A stretch of DNA of 64,000 nucleotides from Microbacterium sp. (GCA_003248655.1 QFPM01000011.1:62001-126000), one strand, 5' to 3'. Shown: positions 1 to 7,330, counted from the stretch's first letter. A program made the numbers and translations. The notes: generated by a model from the letters alone, not told the origin.

Positions 1-1
1 C

Positions 2-547
2 ACCGAGGACTCGTCGGTCGGCCTCATCGTGATCAACACGCTGGGTGCGACGGCTGCGGCCATCATCGGCTGGATCGTCGTCGAGAAGATCAAGGACGGC
101 AAGGCCTCGTCGGTCGGCGCCGCCTCGGGTGCCGTCGCCGGTCTCGTCGCGATCACCCCGTCGTGTGCCGCGCTCGCCCCCGGTTGGGCGCTCCTGCTCG
201 GCGTCATCACGGGTGCGGTCTGCGCGCTCGCGATCGAGCTGAAGTGGAAGCTCGGTTACGACGACTCGCTCGACGTCGTGGGCGTCCACCTCGTCGGTGG
301 TCTCATCGGAACGCTCTACCTCGGATTCTTCGCGACCGACACGGGCCTGTTCACCGGAGGCTCGGGCGCGCAGCTGCTCGTCCAGTTCATCGCCGCCTTC
401 GGCGTGCTGATCTACTCGTTCGTCGTCGCCTACCTGCTCGGCCTTCTCATCGAGAAGACGATCGGCTTCCGCGTCAAGAACGAGGACGAGATCGCGGGCA
501 TCGACACCGTCGTGCACGGCGAAGAGGGCTACGCTCTCGCGGAGTGA
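2..547 (+). CDS. amt: Ammonium transporter (Amt), C-terminal part
   Basis: Partial gene: the frame is open from the left edge and 181 residues are visible. The product is an Amt-family inner-membrane channel for ammonium/ammonia. Visible features are glycine-rich hydrophobic segments, a conserved pore-histidine context (VGVHLVGGLIGTLYLGFF, around residue 97 of the visible part), a last long membrane helix, and the cytoplasmic tail IGFRVKNEDEIAGIDTVVHG, which matches the typical Amt tail. The family is usually about 420-450 residues, so more than half lies upstream. A strong hairpin follows, so it probably ends its transcript. No glnK-type gene is visible. Confidence 0.95.
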   Translation, partial: TEDSSVGLIVINTLGATAAAIIGWIVVEKIKDGKASSVGAASGAVAGLVAITPSCAALAPGWALLLGVITGAVCALAIELKWKLGYDDSLDVVGVHLVGGLIGTLYLGFFATDTGLFTGGSGAQLLVQFIAAFGVLIYSFVVAYLLGLLIEKTIGFRVKNEDEIAGIDTVVHGEEGYALAE

Positions 548-562
548 CCTCGCGCTATACCG

Positions 563-604
563 TGACGCAGGGCGTCGGACTCACGGGTCCGGCGCCCTGC
601 GTCA
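563..604 (+). terminator. Terminator-like hairpin after amt
   Basis: Bases 563-580 pair with 587-604 around a 6-nt loop, giving about 18 bp with one G-T pair. There is no clear U-run, which is common in actinobacteria. It lies between the amt stop and the next start. Confidence 0.7.
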
Positions 605-611
605 TGTGCGT

Positions 612-617
612 TACGGT
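612..617 (+). promoter_or_regulatory. -10 box (TACGGT) of the PemK-like gene
   Basis: TACGGT ends 6 nt before the ATG at 624, the spacing expected for a leaderless transcript. No Shine-Dalgarno sequence is visible. Confidence 0.45.
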
Positions 618-623
618 GGCGGC

Positions 624-1154
624 ATGTCTCCGCGCGCGAACAGCACCGGCTTCCTCGGTCTTCTCAGCCGCGTGTTCTCCGCGCTGTCTTCGACGTCGAA
701 GGCGCCGGCTGGCGCCGCGGCATCCGTCACCGCTTCGCGGAGCGCCGAGACGGTGGAGATCGACCCGCCGGCAGCCGACCGCCTGCGCATCACGTACGCG
801 CCGTCGCGAGACGGCGATCCGGATGCCGGGGAAGTCGTCTGGACATGGGTGCCGTATGCCGAGCGCGACGGCCGCGGCAAGGACCGCCCGGTGCTCGTCA
901 TCGGTCGGGAAAGCGCCGACCGCGTCTACGCGGTCCGACTGACGAGCAAGTCGCACGACGGCGATCGCGATTTCCTGTCGATCGGTTCGGGCCCGTGGGA
1001 TTCGCAGGGGAGGCCGTCGTGGGTCGATGTCGATCAGCTCTACAGCGTGCACCGCGACGGAATGCGCCGCGAGGCGTCGGCGCTGGATGTCGCCCGCTTC
1101 GCGCGTGTCGCGCAGGTGCTGAACGCCCGCTACGGATGGGCCGTCGGTGAGTAG
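624..1154 (+). CDS. PemK/MazF-like toxin-family protein
   Basis: 176 residues. The C-terminal two thirds look like the PemK/MazF fold: a DAGEVVWTWVPY strand, then GKDRPVLVIG (around residues 90-100), then VYAVRLTSK. Family members are usually mRNA endoribonucleases, but I cannot prove catalysis here. The N-terminal 50 residues are low-complexity (Ala, Ser, Thr). The ATG at 624 is chosen because a -10 box lies 6 nt upstream and the residues before it are not conserved-looking. The stop overlaps the start of a paralogue by 8 nt. No antitoxin gene is adjacent, so it may be a MazF-like protein with another role. Confidence 0.75.
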   Translation: MSPRANSTGFLGLLSRVFSALSSTSKAPAGAAASVTASRSAETVEIDPPAADRLRITYAPSRDGDPDAGEVVWTWVPYAERDGRGKDRPVLVIGRESADRVYAVRLTSKSHDGDRDFLSIGSGPWDSQGRPSWVDVDQLYSVHRDGMRREASALDVARFARVAQVLNARYGWAVGE

Positions 1155-1866
1155 GCGCCGGCGCGGAGGATGGGGCTGGCTCGTTCTGGCGCTCATCGCC
1201 GTCCTCGTGCCCGCCGCAGCGACGGCGTCGTGGCAGGGCCGCTGCGTCGACGCGGTCGCTCCGCTCGCGAGCTTCTGCGAGAGCGCCCCGGAGATCGGCT
1301 GGCCGGCCGTCATCGCGCTGTGGGTGGCGTGGCTGCTGCTGATCGCCCTGTGCGTCGCTCGCATGCGCCGGGCGAGGCGCCGCGCGGGTCGCCGCCCGTC
1401 GGCCGCGCATTCCGGGCCGACAGTGGGAGCGTTGGCGACCGTCGAGGTGGCTCGCCCGCCGGCGGGTCTCCGTCTCGAGTATGCGCCGCGGCGCAACGGC
1501 GAGCCGGACGCGGGGGAGATCGTGTGGGCGTGGGTGCCCTACGAGGAGGACCCCTCACAGGGAAAGGACCGGCCACTGCTCGTCATCGGGCGTGCCGACA
1601 CGACCCACGTGTACGCGCTGAAGCTCACGAGTCGAGAGCGCGATGGCGCGCGCGATCATGTCGCACTCGGTTCGGGGCCGTGGGATGCCAGCGGCCGGCC
1701 CAGCTGGGTCGACATCGATCAGGTGTACCGGCTCCACCGCTACGGCATCCGCCGCGAGGCCGCACCTCTGCCGCGAGAGTCGTTCGAGCGTCTCGCCCGC
1801 ATCCTCGCGCGGCGGCACGGCTGGGTGGTAGGTGAGGCGGGCCCGGCCTCGACGAACCGCGGATAG
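1147..1866 (+). CDS. Membrane-anchored PemK/MazF-like protein
   Basis: 239 residues from a GTG that overlaps the upstream gene. The N-terminus has an Arg-rich start, a hydrophobic helix at about residues 9-27, a short loop with two Cys, a second helix at about 54-73, then an Arg-rich stop-transfer stretch. The C-terminal 120 residues are clearly paralogous to the preceding gene (DAGEIVWAWVPY, GKDRPLLVIG, SGPWDASGRPSWVDIDQVY). Both ends of the domain should be cytoplasmic. The layout suggests tandem duplication followed by gain of a membrane anchor. Function is unknown; the MazF-like fold suggests an RNase or a derived binding protein. Confidence 0.75.
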   Translation: MSRRRRGGWGWLVLALIAVLVPAAATASWQGRCVDAVAPLASFCESAPEIGWPAVIALWVAWLLLIALCVARMRRARRRAGRRPSAAHSGPTVGALATVEVARPPAGLRLEYAPRRNGEPDAGEIVWAWVPYEEDPSQGKDRPLLVIGRADTTHVYALKLTSRERDGARDHVALGSGPWDASGRPSWVDIDQVYRLHRYGIRREAAPLPRESFERLARILARRHGWVVGEAGPASTNRG

Positions 1867-1867
1867 A

Positions 1868-1943
1868 TGGTGGGCGATACCGGACTCGAACCGATGACCT
1901 CTTCCGTGTGAAGGAAGCGCGCTACCAACTGCGCCAATCGCCC
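1868..1943 (-). tRNA. tRNA-Val (CAC)
   Basis: On the minus strand the acceptor stem GGGCGAT pairs with ATCGCCC, followed by discriminator A and an encoded CCA (1868-1870). The anticodon stem CTTCC/GGAAG encloses the loop TTCACAC, so the anticodon is CAC (valine, GUG codons). The T-arm has GGTTCGAGTCC. It is transcribed away from the Gly-Cys-Val cluster. Confidence 0.95.
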
Positions 1944-1967
1944 GTGATCCCGAAGGACCGAGACTCG

Positions 1968-1973
1968 ATGCTA
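1968..1973 (-). promoter_or_regulatory. -10 box of tRNA-Val (CAC)
   Basis: TAGCAT on the minus strand lies 24 nt upstream of the mature tRNA 5' end, a plausible distance for a pre-tRNA start. I could not choose a -35 box. Confidence 0.4.
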
Positions 1974-2032
1974 CCGGATGCCGGGCGCCGCCACGAACCG
2001 CGCGGCGCGTGACACGCGCGACCTGCGCCGGT

Positions 2033-2061
2033 TTGGCAGTTGCCCGTTCGTGGACTAAAGT
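2033..2061 (+). promoter_or_regulatory. Promoter of the tRNA Gly-Cys-Val operon
   Basis: TTGGCA (2033-2038), a 17-nt spacer, and TAAAGT (2056-2061) form a near-consensus sigma70-type promoter. It lies 31 nt upstream of the first mature tRNA. Confidence 0.75.
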
Positions 2062-2092
2062 CGATCAAGCGCCAGGGGCAACCAGGGTGCAC

Positions 2093-2165
2093 GCGGATGT
2101 AGCGCAGTTGGTAGCGCATCACCTTGCCAAGGTGAGGGTCGCGAGTTCGAGTCTCGTCATCCGCT
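2093..2165 (+). tRNA. tRNA-Gly (GCC)
   Basis: Acceptor stem GCGGATG pairs with CATCCGC, and the anticodon stem CACCT/AGGTG encloses a loop with GCC at its centre. The D-arm GCGCAGTTGGTAGCGC and T-arm GAGTTCGAGTCTC are intact. CCA is not encoded. It is the first gene of a three-tRNA operon. Confidence 0.96.
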
Positions 2166-2230
2166 CGAGTGCAGGTATCTTCTTCGTCGCGAGACGGAGG
2201 CAAGATTCCGACACGTGGGTCGAACCACAT

Positions 2231-2304
2231 GGTGGCGTGGCCGAGCGGCTAGGCACCGGCCTGCAAAGCCGTTTACACGGGTTCGAATCCCGTCGCCACC
2301 TCCA
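2231..2304 (+). tRNA. tRNA-Cys (GCA)
   Basis: Acceptor stem GGTGGCG pairs with CGCCACC, followed by T and an encoded CCA. The anticodon loop is CTGCAAA, giving GCA. The T-arm contains GGGTTCGAATCCC. It is the middle gene of the Gly-Cys-Val cluster common in actinobacteria. Confidence 0.96.
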
Positions 2305-2328
2305 CTCACAACTGAAAAGCCTTCACAG

Positions 2329-2400
2329 GCGCGATTGGCGCAGCGGTAGCGCGCTTCCCTGACACGGAAGAGGTCACTGGTTCGATCCCAGTATCGCGCA
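2329..2400 (+). tRNA. tRNA-Val (GAC)
   Basis: Acceptor stem GCGCGAT pairs with ATCGCGC, with discriminator A. The anticodon stem CTTCC/GGAAG has loop CTGACAC, so the anticodon is GAC. CCA is not encoded. The body is strikingly similar to the opposing tRNA-Val (CAC). A terminator follows within 7 nt. Confidence 0.96.
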
Positions 2401-2406
2401 CCGAAC

Positions 2407-2433
2407 AAAAGCCCCCGGTCTCCGGGGGCTTTT
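2407..2433 (+). terminator. Intrinsic terminator of the tRNA operon
   Basis: A classic hairpin: GCCCCCGG pairs with CCGGGGGC around a 3-nt loop, flanked by AAAA and TTTT. It is one of the few terminators here with a true U-run. Confidence 0.93.
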
Positions 2434-2438
2434 CTCGT

Positions 2439-2444
2439 TAGGCT
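2439..2444 (+). promoter_or_regulatory. -10 box (TAGGCT) of the ACT-domain gene
   Basis: TAGGCT ends 6 nt before the ATG at 2451, so the transcript is probably leaderless. It lies immediately after the tRNA operon terminator. Confidence 0.55.
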
Positions 2445-2450
2445 CGGGGC

Positions 2451-2960
2451 ATGGCCCAGCTTGTGCTCACCGTCGTCGGAGACGATCGCGTCGGACTTGT
2501 CGCAGCGCTCGCGCAGAAGGTGTCGGATGCCGGTGGCAACTGGGAGCAGAGCGAACTCGCCGAGCTCGCGGGCGCGTTCGCGGGGATCGTGCTGGTCAGC
2601 GTGCCGGACGATCGCGCCGACGAGCTGACCGCATCGCTGCAGTCTCTCGACGGGCTCCTGAAGGTTGCCGTGCACTCGGGGCCGCCGGCATCCGATCGCA
2701 CGTCCGCGCAGACGCTCGCGTTCACTGTCCTCGGCAACGACCGCCCCGGCATCGTGCGAGACGTGACGGCTGCGATCTCAGCGCACGCGCTGTCGATCGA
2801 CTCGTTCCGCAGTCGCACCCTCGAGGCGCCGATGGCGGGCGGCACACTCTTCGAGGCGACGGTCGAGGTGAGCGTTCCGCAGGGCGAGGATGCCGAGGCG
2901 CTCACGCGCGCGCTCGAAGCCCTCGCGGGCGAGATCCAGGTCGATCTGACCCTCGTCTGA
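2451..2960 (+). CDS. Tandem ACT-domain protein (GcvR-like)
   Basis: 169 residues forming two ACT domains. The first (about 1-75) opens LVLTVVGDDRVGLVAAL and the second (about 85-165) has the matching phrase FTVLGNDRPGIVRDV. This D-R-x-G-x-V ligand-loop pattern is typical of amino-acid-binding ACT pairs such as the glycine-cleavage regulator GcvR. It has no DNA-binding domain, so any regulatory role would act through a partner or ligand. Start: leaderless ATG after TAGGCT. The next gene starts 28 nt downstream, probably in the same transcript. Confidence 0.8.
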   Translation: MAQLVLTVVGDDRVGLVAALAQKVSDAGGNWEQSELAELAGAFAGIVLVSVPDDRADELTASLQSLDGLLKVAVHSGPPASDRTSAQTLAFTVLGNDRPGIVRDVTAAISAHALSIDSFRSRTLEAPMAGGTLFEATVEVSVPQGEDAEALTRALEALAGEIQVDLTLV

Positions 2961-2988
2961 GCCCCACCGAGCTGAGCGACGCCGAGCC

Positions 2989-3648
2989 GTGGACGAGACC
3001 GCGCAGGCGATCAGCGACGAGCTGCGCGCCCACGCCGATCCGGCTCGTGCGCCCGGCCAGCAGGCCTACATGAAGTCGGCGATGCCGTTCCTCGGTGTCA
3101 GCGTCCCCGAAGCGCGGCGCATCGCGCAGAGGCAGGCGCGCGGCGTCCATGACGCGGGCGCACTGCTGCAGACAGCGCGCACGCTCTGGGACGGCGCGAC
3201 GCACCGCGAGGAGCGGTACGCGGCTCTCGCGGTGCTCGGCGCGCGCCCGTTGCGCGGCGATCTCGACCTGCTGCCTCTCATCGAGCACGTCGTGCGCACG
3301 GGGCAGTGGTGGGATTTCACGGACGAGGTCGCCCATCGCGTCGCGGAGCTGCTCGACGCGTACCCGCGCGAGCTCGGTTTCGTCATCCGGCGCTGGAGCG
3401 GGGATGAAGACCCGTGGATGCGGCGCCTGGCGATCATCTCGCAGCTCGGTCGACGTGAGCGACTCGACCTGGCCCTCCTGACCGACGTGATCGAGGCGAA
3501 CGCCGACGACGGGGAGTTCTTCATCCGAAAAGCGATCGGGTGGGCGCTGCGCGAAGCCGCGCGCCGGCATCCCGAATGGGTGCGTGAGTTCGTGGCATCC
3601 CACGAGCTGAGCGCGCTGAGCGTGCGCGAGGCGACGAAACACCTCTGA
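2989..3648 (+). CDS. AlkD-like DNA alkylation repair protein
   Basis: 219 residues from GTG. The protein is built of short helical HEAT-like repeats, with PEARRIAQR near residue 40, TGQWWDFTDEVAHRVAELL near residue 105, and IRKAIGWALREAARR near residue 180, all typical of the AlkD/AlkC family. Known AlkD removes N3- and N7-alkylated purines by gripping the DNA backbone with the HEAT groove. The gene is close behind the ACT gene and converges on the permease gene. Family assignment is fairly sure; substrate is not. Confidence 0.85.
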   Translation: MDETAQAISDELRAHADPARAPGQQAYMKSAMPFLGVSVPEARRIAQRQARGVHDAGALLQTARTLWDGATHREERYAALAVLGARPLRGDLDLLPLIEHVVRTGQWWDFTDEVAHRVAELLDAYPRELGFVIRRWSGDEDPWMRRLAIISQLGRRERLDLALLTDVIEANADDGEFFIRKAIGWALREAARRHPEWVREFVASHELSALSVREATKHL

Positions 3649-3675
3649 GAGTGAGCGCGGGCGGCGCGGGCCGGG

Positions 3676-4524
3676 TCAGCGCCAGGCGAGCGGGATGACC
3701 GCGAGGCCCACTATGAGCGGTGTACCGAGCAGCCCCCACAGCATGTAGCGCTTCCACGGGACATCGATGCCGTCGGCGCGCAGGCGCTCGTGCCACAGAA
3801 GCGTCGCGAGCGATGCCCAGGGCGTGATGAGGGGGCCGGCTCCGACGCCGATCAGGAGCGCGGCAACGCGTGCCGGGGAATCAGCGACGGGCTCGAGCGC
3901 GAGATACGCCGGCAGGTTGTTGATCGCGTTCGCACTCAGGACGCCGACACCGGACAGCTGCCACAGCGACACCAGATCGTCGCCGGTGCCGGTCGCCGCC
4001 GCCAGCACCGCCGTCGATCCCCACGCCTCGAGGGCTCCCACCGCGAGGAAGAGCCCCGACGCGAACACCACGAGCTGCCACGGGACGAGACTCACCTGCA
4101 GAGCCGCCGGCGACCGCCACGCGAAGACGCCCACCAGCGCGACCGCGGCGCCGACCGCCGGCATCCACGGCGGGATTCCGCTGACGAGAATCGGCAGCAT
4201 GACGATGATCACGGCGGCGGAGATTTTCAGCAGCAGCGGGTCGGCGACGTGGGGTCCCAGGCCGACCGTGAACCGTCCGCGCAGCGCGCGCCGATGGATC
4301 AGCCACAGCAGCAACGCGCTGGCCACCGCGGCGACGTCGAACACGCCGGCGAGCGCGGCGAGCTCGGCGACGACCGTCACTGCCACGACGAACAGCAGCA
4401 CCGGCCACGCGCGGTCTGCGATGGCGAGGGCGTCGGCGCGGGGCAACACGCCGAACGCCACGGCTGCTCCGCCGCAGACGAGCAGCACGAACCCGACGAC
4501 GGCAAGCTTCACGGCATCCATCAT
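3676..4524 (-). CDS. ArsB/SLC13-type permease, apparently shortened inside
   Basis: 282 residues, highly hydrophobic. Residues 1-66 resemble the ArsB N-terminus (ADRAWPVLLFVVAVTVVAEL), and residues 67-282 resemble the later part of the family, including the second re-entrant signature LSANAINNLPAYLAL near residue 200. Family members are usually about 400-430 residues in two similar halves. The first-half signature (SNDATAVVLTP-like, then an N-rich loop) is absent, and the sequence passes directly from GVFDVAAVAS to LLWLIHRRALRG. I infer an in-frame deletion of roughly 110-150 codons near 4326. It may be nonfunctional. Starts at the first of two ATGs. Confidence 0.65.
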   Translation of the reverse strand: MMDAVKLAVVGFVLLVCGGAAVAFGVLPRADALAIADRAWPVLLFVVAVTVVAELAALAGVFDVAAVASALLLWLIHRRALRGRFTVGLGPHVADPLLLKISAAVIIVMLPILVSGIPPWMPAVGAAVALVGVFAWRSPAALQVSLVPWQLVVFASGLFLAVGALEAWGSTAVLAAATGTGDDLVSLWQLSGVGVLSANAINNLPAYLALEPVADSPARVAALLIGVGAGPLITPWASLATLLWHERLRADGIDVPWKRYMLWGLLGTPLIVGLAVIPLAWR

Positions 4525-4556
4525 GGACCCGGCCCGTGCCGCGCGCGCCGCGGCGA

Positions 4557-4562
4557 TAGACT
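4557..4562 (+). promoter_or_regulatory. -10 box (TAGACT) upstream of thrS
   Basis: TAGACT lies 6 nt before an ATG at 4569 that opens a 21-codon ORF. It is the only good -10 box I see in the thrS upstream region, so thrS transcription probably starts near 4569, giving a leader of about 147 nt. Confidence 0.55.
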
Positions 4563-4568
4563 CGAGTC

Positions 4569-4634
4569 ATGGAAACGCGCCGGACCCTCGCGTTCGCCGC
4601 CCGGCACGCCGGCACGCGAACGCCGCACGCCTGA
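4569..4634 (+). CDS. Possible 21-residue leader peptide of thrS
   Basis: ATG to TGA, 21 codons, giving METRRTLAFAARHAGTRTPHA. It contains four threonines, two of them close together (TRT) near the end. The ATG sits where a leaderless transcript from TAGACT would begin. A tight GC hairpin (4642-4656: GGGCGC, loop GGC, GCGCCC) follows its stop. The arrangement would fit translation-coupled control of thrS, but threonine is not strongly clustered and the ORF could be chance. No T-box elements are visible. Confidence 0.35.
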   Translation: METRRTLAFAARHAGTRTPHA

Positions 4635-4715
4635 GCGGGCAGGGCGCGGCGCGCCCGAAGCTGAGCAGACCATTCCATCGTGCTGCGTGCCAGCCACTCT
4701 CCTGGAGATCCTCTC

Positions 4716-6728
4716 TTGACTGACGTCTCACCCGCGGCGGACGTGACCTACCCCGCCGACGGTTTCGCCCTGTTCCCCGACCGCTCCGTGATCGCCCTGC
4801 GTGTCAACGGTGAGTTGAAAGACCTCGCCGCACTCGTGACGGAGGCGGATGCCGTCGAGCCCGTCACGGTCGACAGCGCCGACGGTCTCGCGATCCTCCG
4901 CCACTCGACGGCGCACGTGCTCGCGCAGGCGGTGCAGCGCATCCGTCCGCAGGCGAACCTCGGCATCGGCCCGCCCATCACCGACGGCTTCTATTACGAC
5001 TTCGGCGTTGCCGATCCGTTCACGCCGGAGGACCTCAAGGCGATCAAGAAGGAGATGGAGCGCATCGTCCGCGAGGGCCAGCGCTTCGTCCGCCGTGTCG
5101 TCAGCGAAGACGAGGCGCGCGCCGAGATGGCCGACGAGCCGTTCAAGCTCGAGCTCATCGGACTCGCCGGCGGCCCCGGCGCGGGCGCAACCGAAGGCGC
5201 GTCCGTCGAGGTCGGCGCCGGCGAACTGACGATCTACGACAACGTCACTCGCGACGGCGAGACCGCGTGGCGCGACCTGTGCCGCGGCCCGCACGTGCCC
5301 TCGACCCGGCTCGTCGGGAATGGCTGGGACCTCACCCGCGTCGCCGGCGCGTACTGGCGGGGGAGTGAGAAGAACCCGCAGCTGCAGCGCATCTACGGCA
5401 CCGCGTGGCCCACGAAGGACGAGCTGCGCGCCTACCAGCAGCGCCTCGAAGAGGCAGCCAAGCGCGACCACCGCAAGCTCGGCAAGGAGCTGGACCTCTT
5501 CTCGTTCCCCGACGAGATCGGTTCGGGCCTTTCGGTCTGGCATCCCAAGGGCGGCATCATCCGCGGCGAGATGGAGCAGCACGCGCGACGCAGGCACATC
5601 GAGGGCGGCTACACCTACGTCTACACGCCGCACATCTCGAAGGAAGACCTCTTCCTCACCTCGAACCACCTGGTGACCTACAAGGACGGAATGTTCCCGC
5701 CGATCGTCATGGACGAAGAGCGGGATGCCGAGGGCAACATCACCAAGCAGGGGCAGGACTACTACCTGAAGCCCATGAACTGCCCGATGCACATCCTCAT
5801 CTACCGGGAGCGTGCACGCAGCTACCGCGACCTGCCGATGCGCCTCGCCGAGAACGGCACGGTGTACCGCAACGAGCTGTCGGGCGCCCTGCACGGCTTC
5901 ACCCGCGTGCGCGGCTTCACGCAGGACGACTCGCACCTATTCGTGACCCCAGAGCAGCTCGAGACCGAAGCGACCCGCGTGCTCGAGTTCGTCATCTCGA
6001 TGCTCCGCGACTTCGGTCTCGACGACTTCGAGCTCGAGCTGTCGATGCGCGACGGCGAGAAGTCGAAGTGGATCGGATCGGACGAGTTCTGGGAGTACTC
6101 GACGAATGCGCTGCGGAATGTCGCTCTCGCATCCGGCCTCAAGCTCACCGAGGTGCCCGGCGAGGCGGCGTTCTACGGCCCCAAGATCGACCTCAAGACC
6201 CGTGACGCGATCGGGCGCACCTGGCAGCTCTCCACCGTGCAGGTCGACCCAAACCTGCCCGAACGCTTCGGGCTCGAGTACATGGGCCCGGACGGCGAGA
6301 AGCACCGCCCGATCATGATCCACCGGGCTTTGTTCGGCTCGATCGAGCGGTTCTTCGCGATCCTGCTCGAGCACTACGCCGGTGCGTTCCCGGTGTGGCT
6401 CGCGCCCGTGCAGGTCGTCGGCATCCCGGTCGCCGACGAGTTCGCGCCGTATCTCGACGAGATCGTCGAGCGCCTGCGGTCGAAGGGCGTGCGGGCAGAA
6501 GTCGACCACTCCGACGACCGGATGCCGAAGAAGATCCGCACCCACACGACCCAGAAGGTGCCGCTGCAGCTGATCGCGGGGGAGCAGGACCGCTCCGCAG
6601 GGACCGTGTCGTTCCGCTTCCGCGACGGGTCGCAGACCAACGGCATCCCCGTGGACGACGCGATCGAGAAGATCGTGACGGCGATCTCGTCGCACGCGCT
6701 CGTGAACACCGCCGCGGACCTGGACTGA
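4716..6728 (+). CDS. thrS: Threonyl-tRNA synthetase
   Basis: About 670 residues, full length. Order: N-terminal TGS-like domain; editing (SAD) domain with HSTAHVLAQA near residue 65 and later CRGPHVP; class II catalytic core with motif 2 (ENGTVYRNELSGALHGFTR), the zinc Cys in MNCPMH, and motif 3 in HRALFGSIERF; C-terminal anticodon-binding domain. It charges tRNA-Thr in the cytoplasm. I chose TTG at 4716, which has GGAG 8 nt upstream; an in-frame GTG at 4680 lacks a Shine-Dalgarno sequence. The HIT gene follows closely, as in mycobacteria. Confidence 0.97.
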   Translation: MTDVSPAADVTYPADGFALFPDRSVIALRVNGELKDLAALVTEADAVEPVTVDSADGLAILRHSTAHVLAQAVQRIRPQANLGIGPPITDGFYYDFGVADPFTPEDLKAIKKEMERIVREGQRFVRRVVSEDEARAEMADEPFKLELIGLAGGPGAGATEGASVEVGAGELTIYDNVTRDGETAWRDLCRGPHVPSTRLVGNGWDLTRVAGAYWRGSEKNPQLQRIYGTAWPTKDELRAYQQRLEEAAKRDHRKLGKELDLFSFPDEIGSGLSVWHPKGGIIRGEMEQHARRRHIEGGYTYVYTPHISKEDLFLTSNHLVTYKDGMFPPIVMDEERDAEGNITKQGQDYYLKPMNCPMHILIYRERARSYRDLPMRLAENGTVYRNELSGALHGFTRVRGFTQDDSHLFVTPEQLETEATRVLEFVISMLRDFGLDDFELELSMRDGEKSKWIGSDEFWEYSTNALRNVALASGLKLTEVPGEAAFYGPKIDLKTRDAIGRTWQLSTVQVDPNLPERFGLEYMGPDGEKHRPIMIHRALFGSIERFFAILLEHYAGAFPVWLAPVQVVGIPVADEFAPYLDEIVERLRSKGVRAEVDHSDDRMPKKIRTHTTQKVPLQLIAGEQDRSAGTVSFRFRDGSQTNGIPVDDAIEKIVTAISSHALVNTAADLD

Positions 6729-6733
6729 AGGCC

Positions 6734-6794
6734 CGTGCGTTGAGCGAGCCGGAGGGAACCCGTGCGTTGAGCGAGCCGGAGGCGAGTCGAAACG
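6734..6794 (+). repeat. REP-like element, first locus
   Basis: A 22-nt unit (6734-6755) is repeated at 6761-6782, then runs into CGAGTCGAAACG. The core GTTGAGCGAGCC...CGAGTCGAAACG matches the right arm of the element at 12061-12153. It covers the presumed start region of the HIT gene. Confidence 0.7.
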
Positions 6795-7321
6795 TCGAGC
6801 AGGCGGCCTCCCTCGCCGGCGTCCCCGATGGGTTCCAGCGCTTGTGGACGCCGCATCGCATGGCGTACATCAACACCGGCGCCGCCGCGCTCCGCGGATC
6901 GGGATGCCCGTTCTGCGCCGCGCCCGACAAGACGGATGCCGAGGGGCTCATCGTGCACCGCGGTGTCACGTCGTACGTCCTGCTGAACCTCTTCCCATAC
7001 AACTCGGGACACTTGCTCGTATGCCCGTATCGGCATATCGCGACCTACGATCAGGCGTCGGCGGAGGAGGTCGCCGAGATCGGCGCGCTCACGCAGACCG
7101 GCATGCGTGTGCTGCGCGCGGAATCGAACTGCGACGGCTTCAACATCGGCATGAACCAGGGTGCGGTCGCCGGCGCGGGAGTCGACGAGCACCTGCACCA
7201 GCACATCGTGCCGCGCTGGGCCTCAGACGCGAACTTCTTCCCGATCATCGCCCGCACGAAGGCCCTGCCGCAGCTGCTCGGCGAGGTGCGCGAGGCCCTG
7301 GCATCCACCTGGCCCGCCTGA
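6767..7321 (+). CDS. HIT-family hydrolase (Ap4A phosphorylase-like)
   Basis: 184 residues from the chosen TTG. The histidine triad HLHQHIVPRW is at about residues 142-151. Further features are CPFC near 47-50 (possible zinc site with later His), NLFPYNSGHLLVCPYRH near 74-90, and NIGMNQGAVAGAG. This matches the actinobacterial HIT protein next to thrS (mycobacterial relatives act on Ap4A). The start is uncertain because the first residues lie in a repeat; TTG 6767 has GGAGG 11 nt upstream and TTG 6740 is an alternative. ATG 6859 would remove the conserved FQRLWTPHRMAYI. Confidence 0.9.
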   Translation: MSEPEASRNVEQAASLAGVPDGFQRLWTPHRMAYINTGAAALRGSGCPFCAAPDKTDAEGLIVHRGVTSYVLLNLFPYNSGHLLVCPYRHIATYDQASAEEVAEIGALTQTGMRVLRAESNCDGFNIGMNQGAVAGAGVDEHLHQHIVPRWASDANFFPIIARTKALPQLLGEVREALASTWPA

Positions 7322-7330
7322 CGGTCGGCT

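Noticed and set aside
4525..4715. T-box leader of thrS
   Set aside because: No T-box core sequence and no specifier-loop structure with a Thr codon bulge.
4680..4715. Upstream GTG as the thrS start
   Set aside because: No Shine-Dalgarno sequence before it and the extra 12 residues are not family-like; TTG 4716 has GGAG at good spacing.
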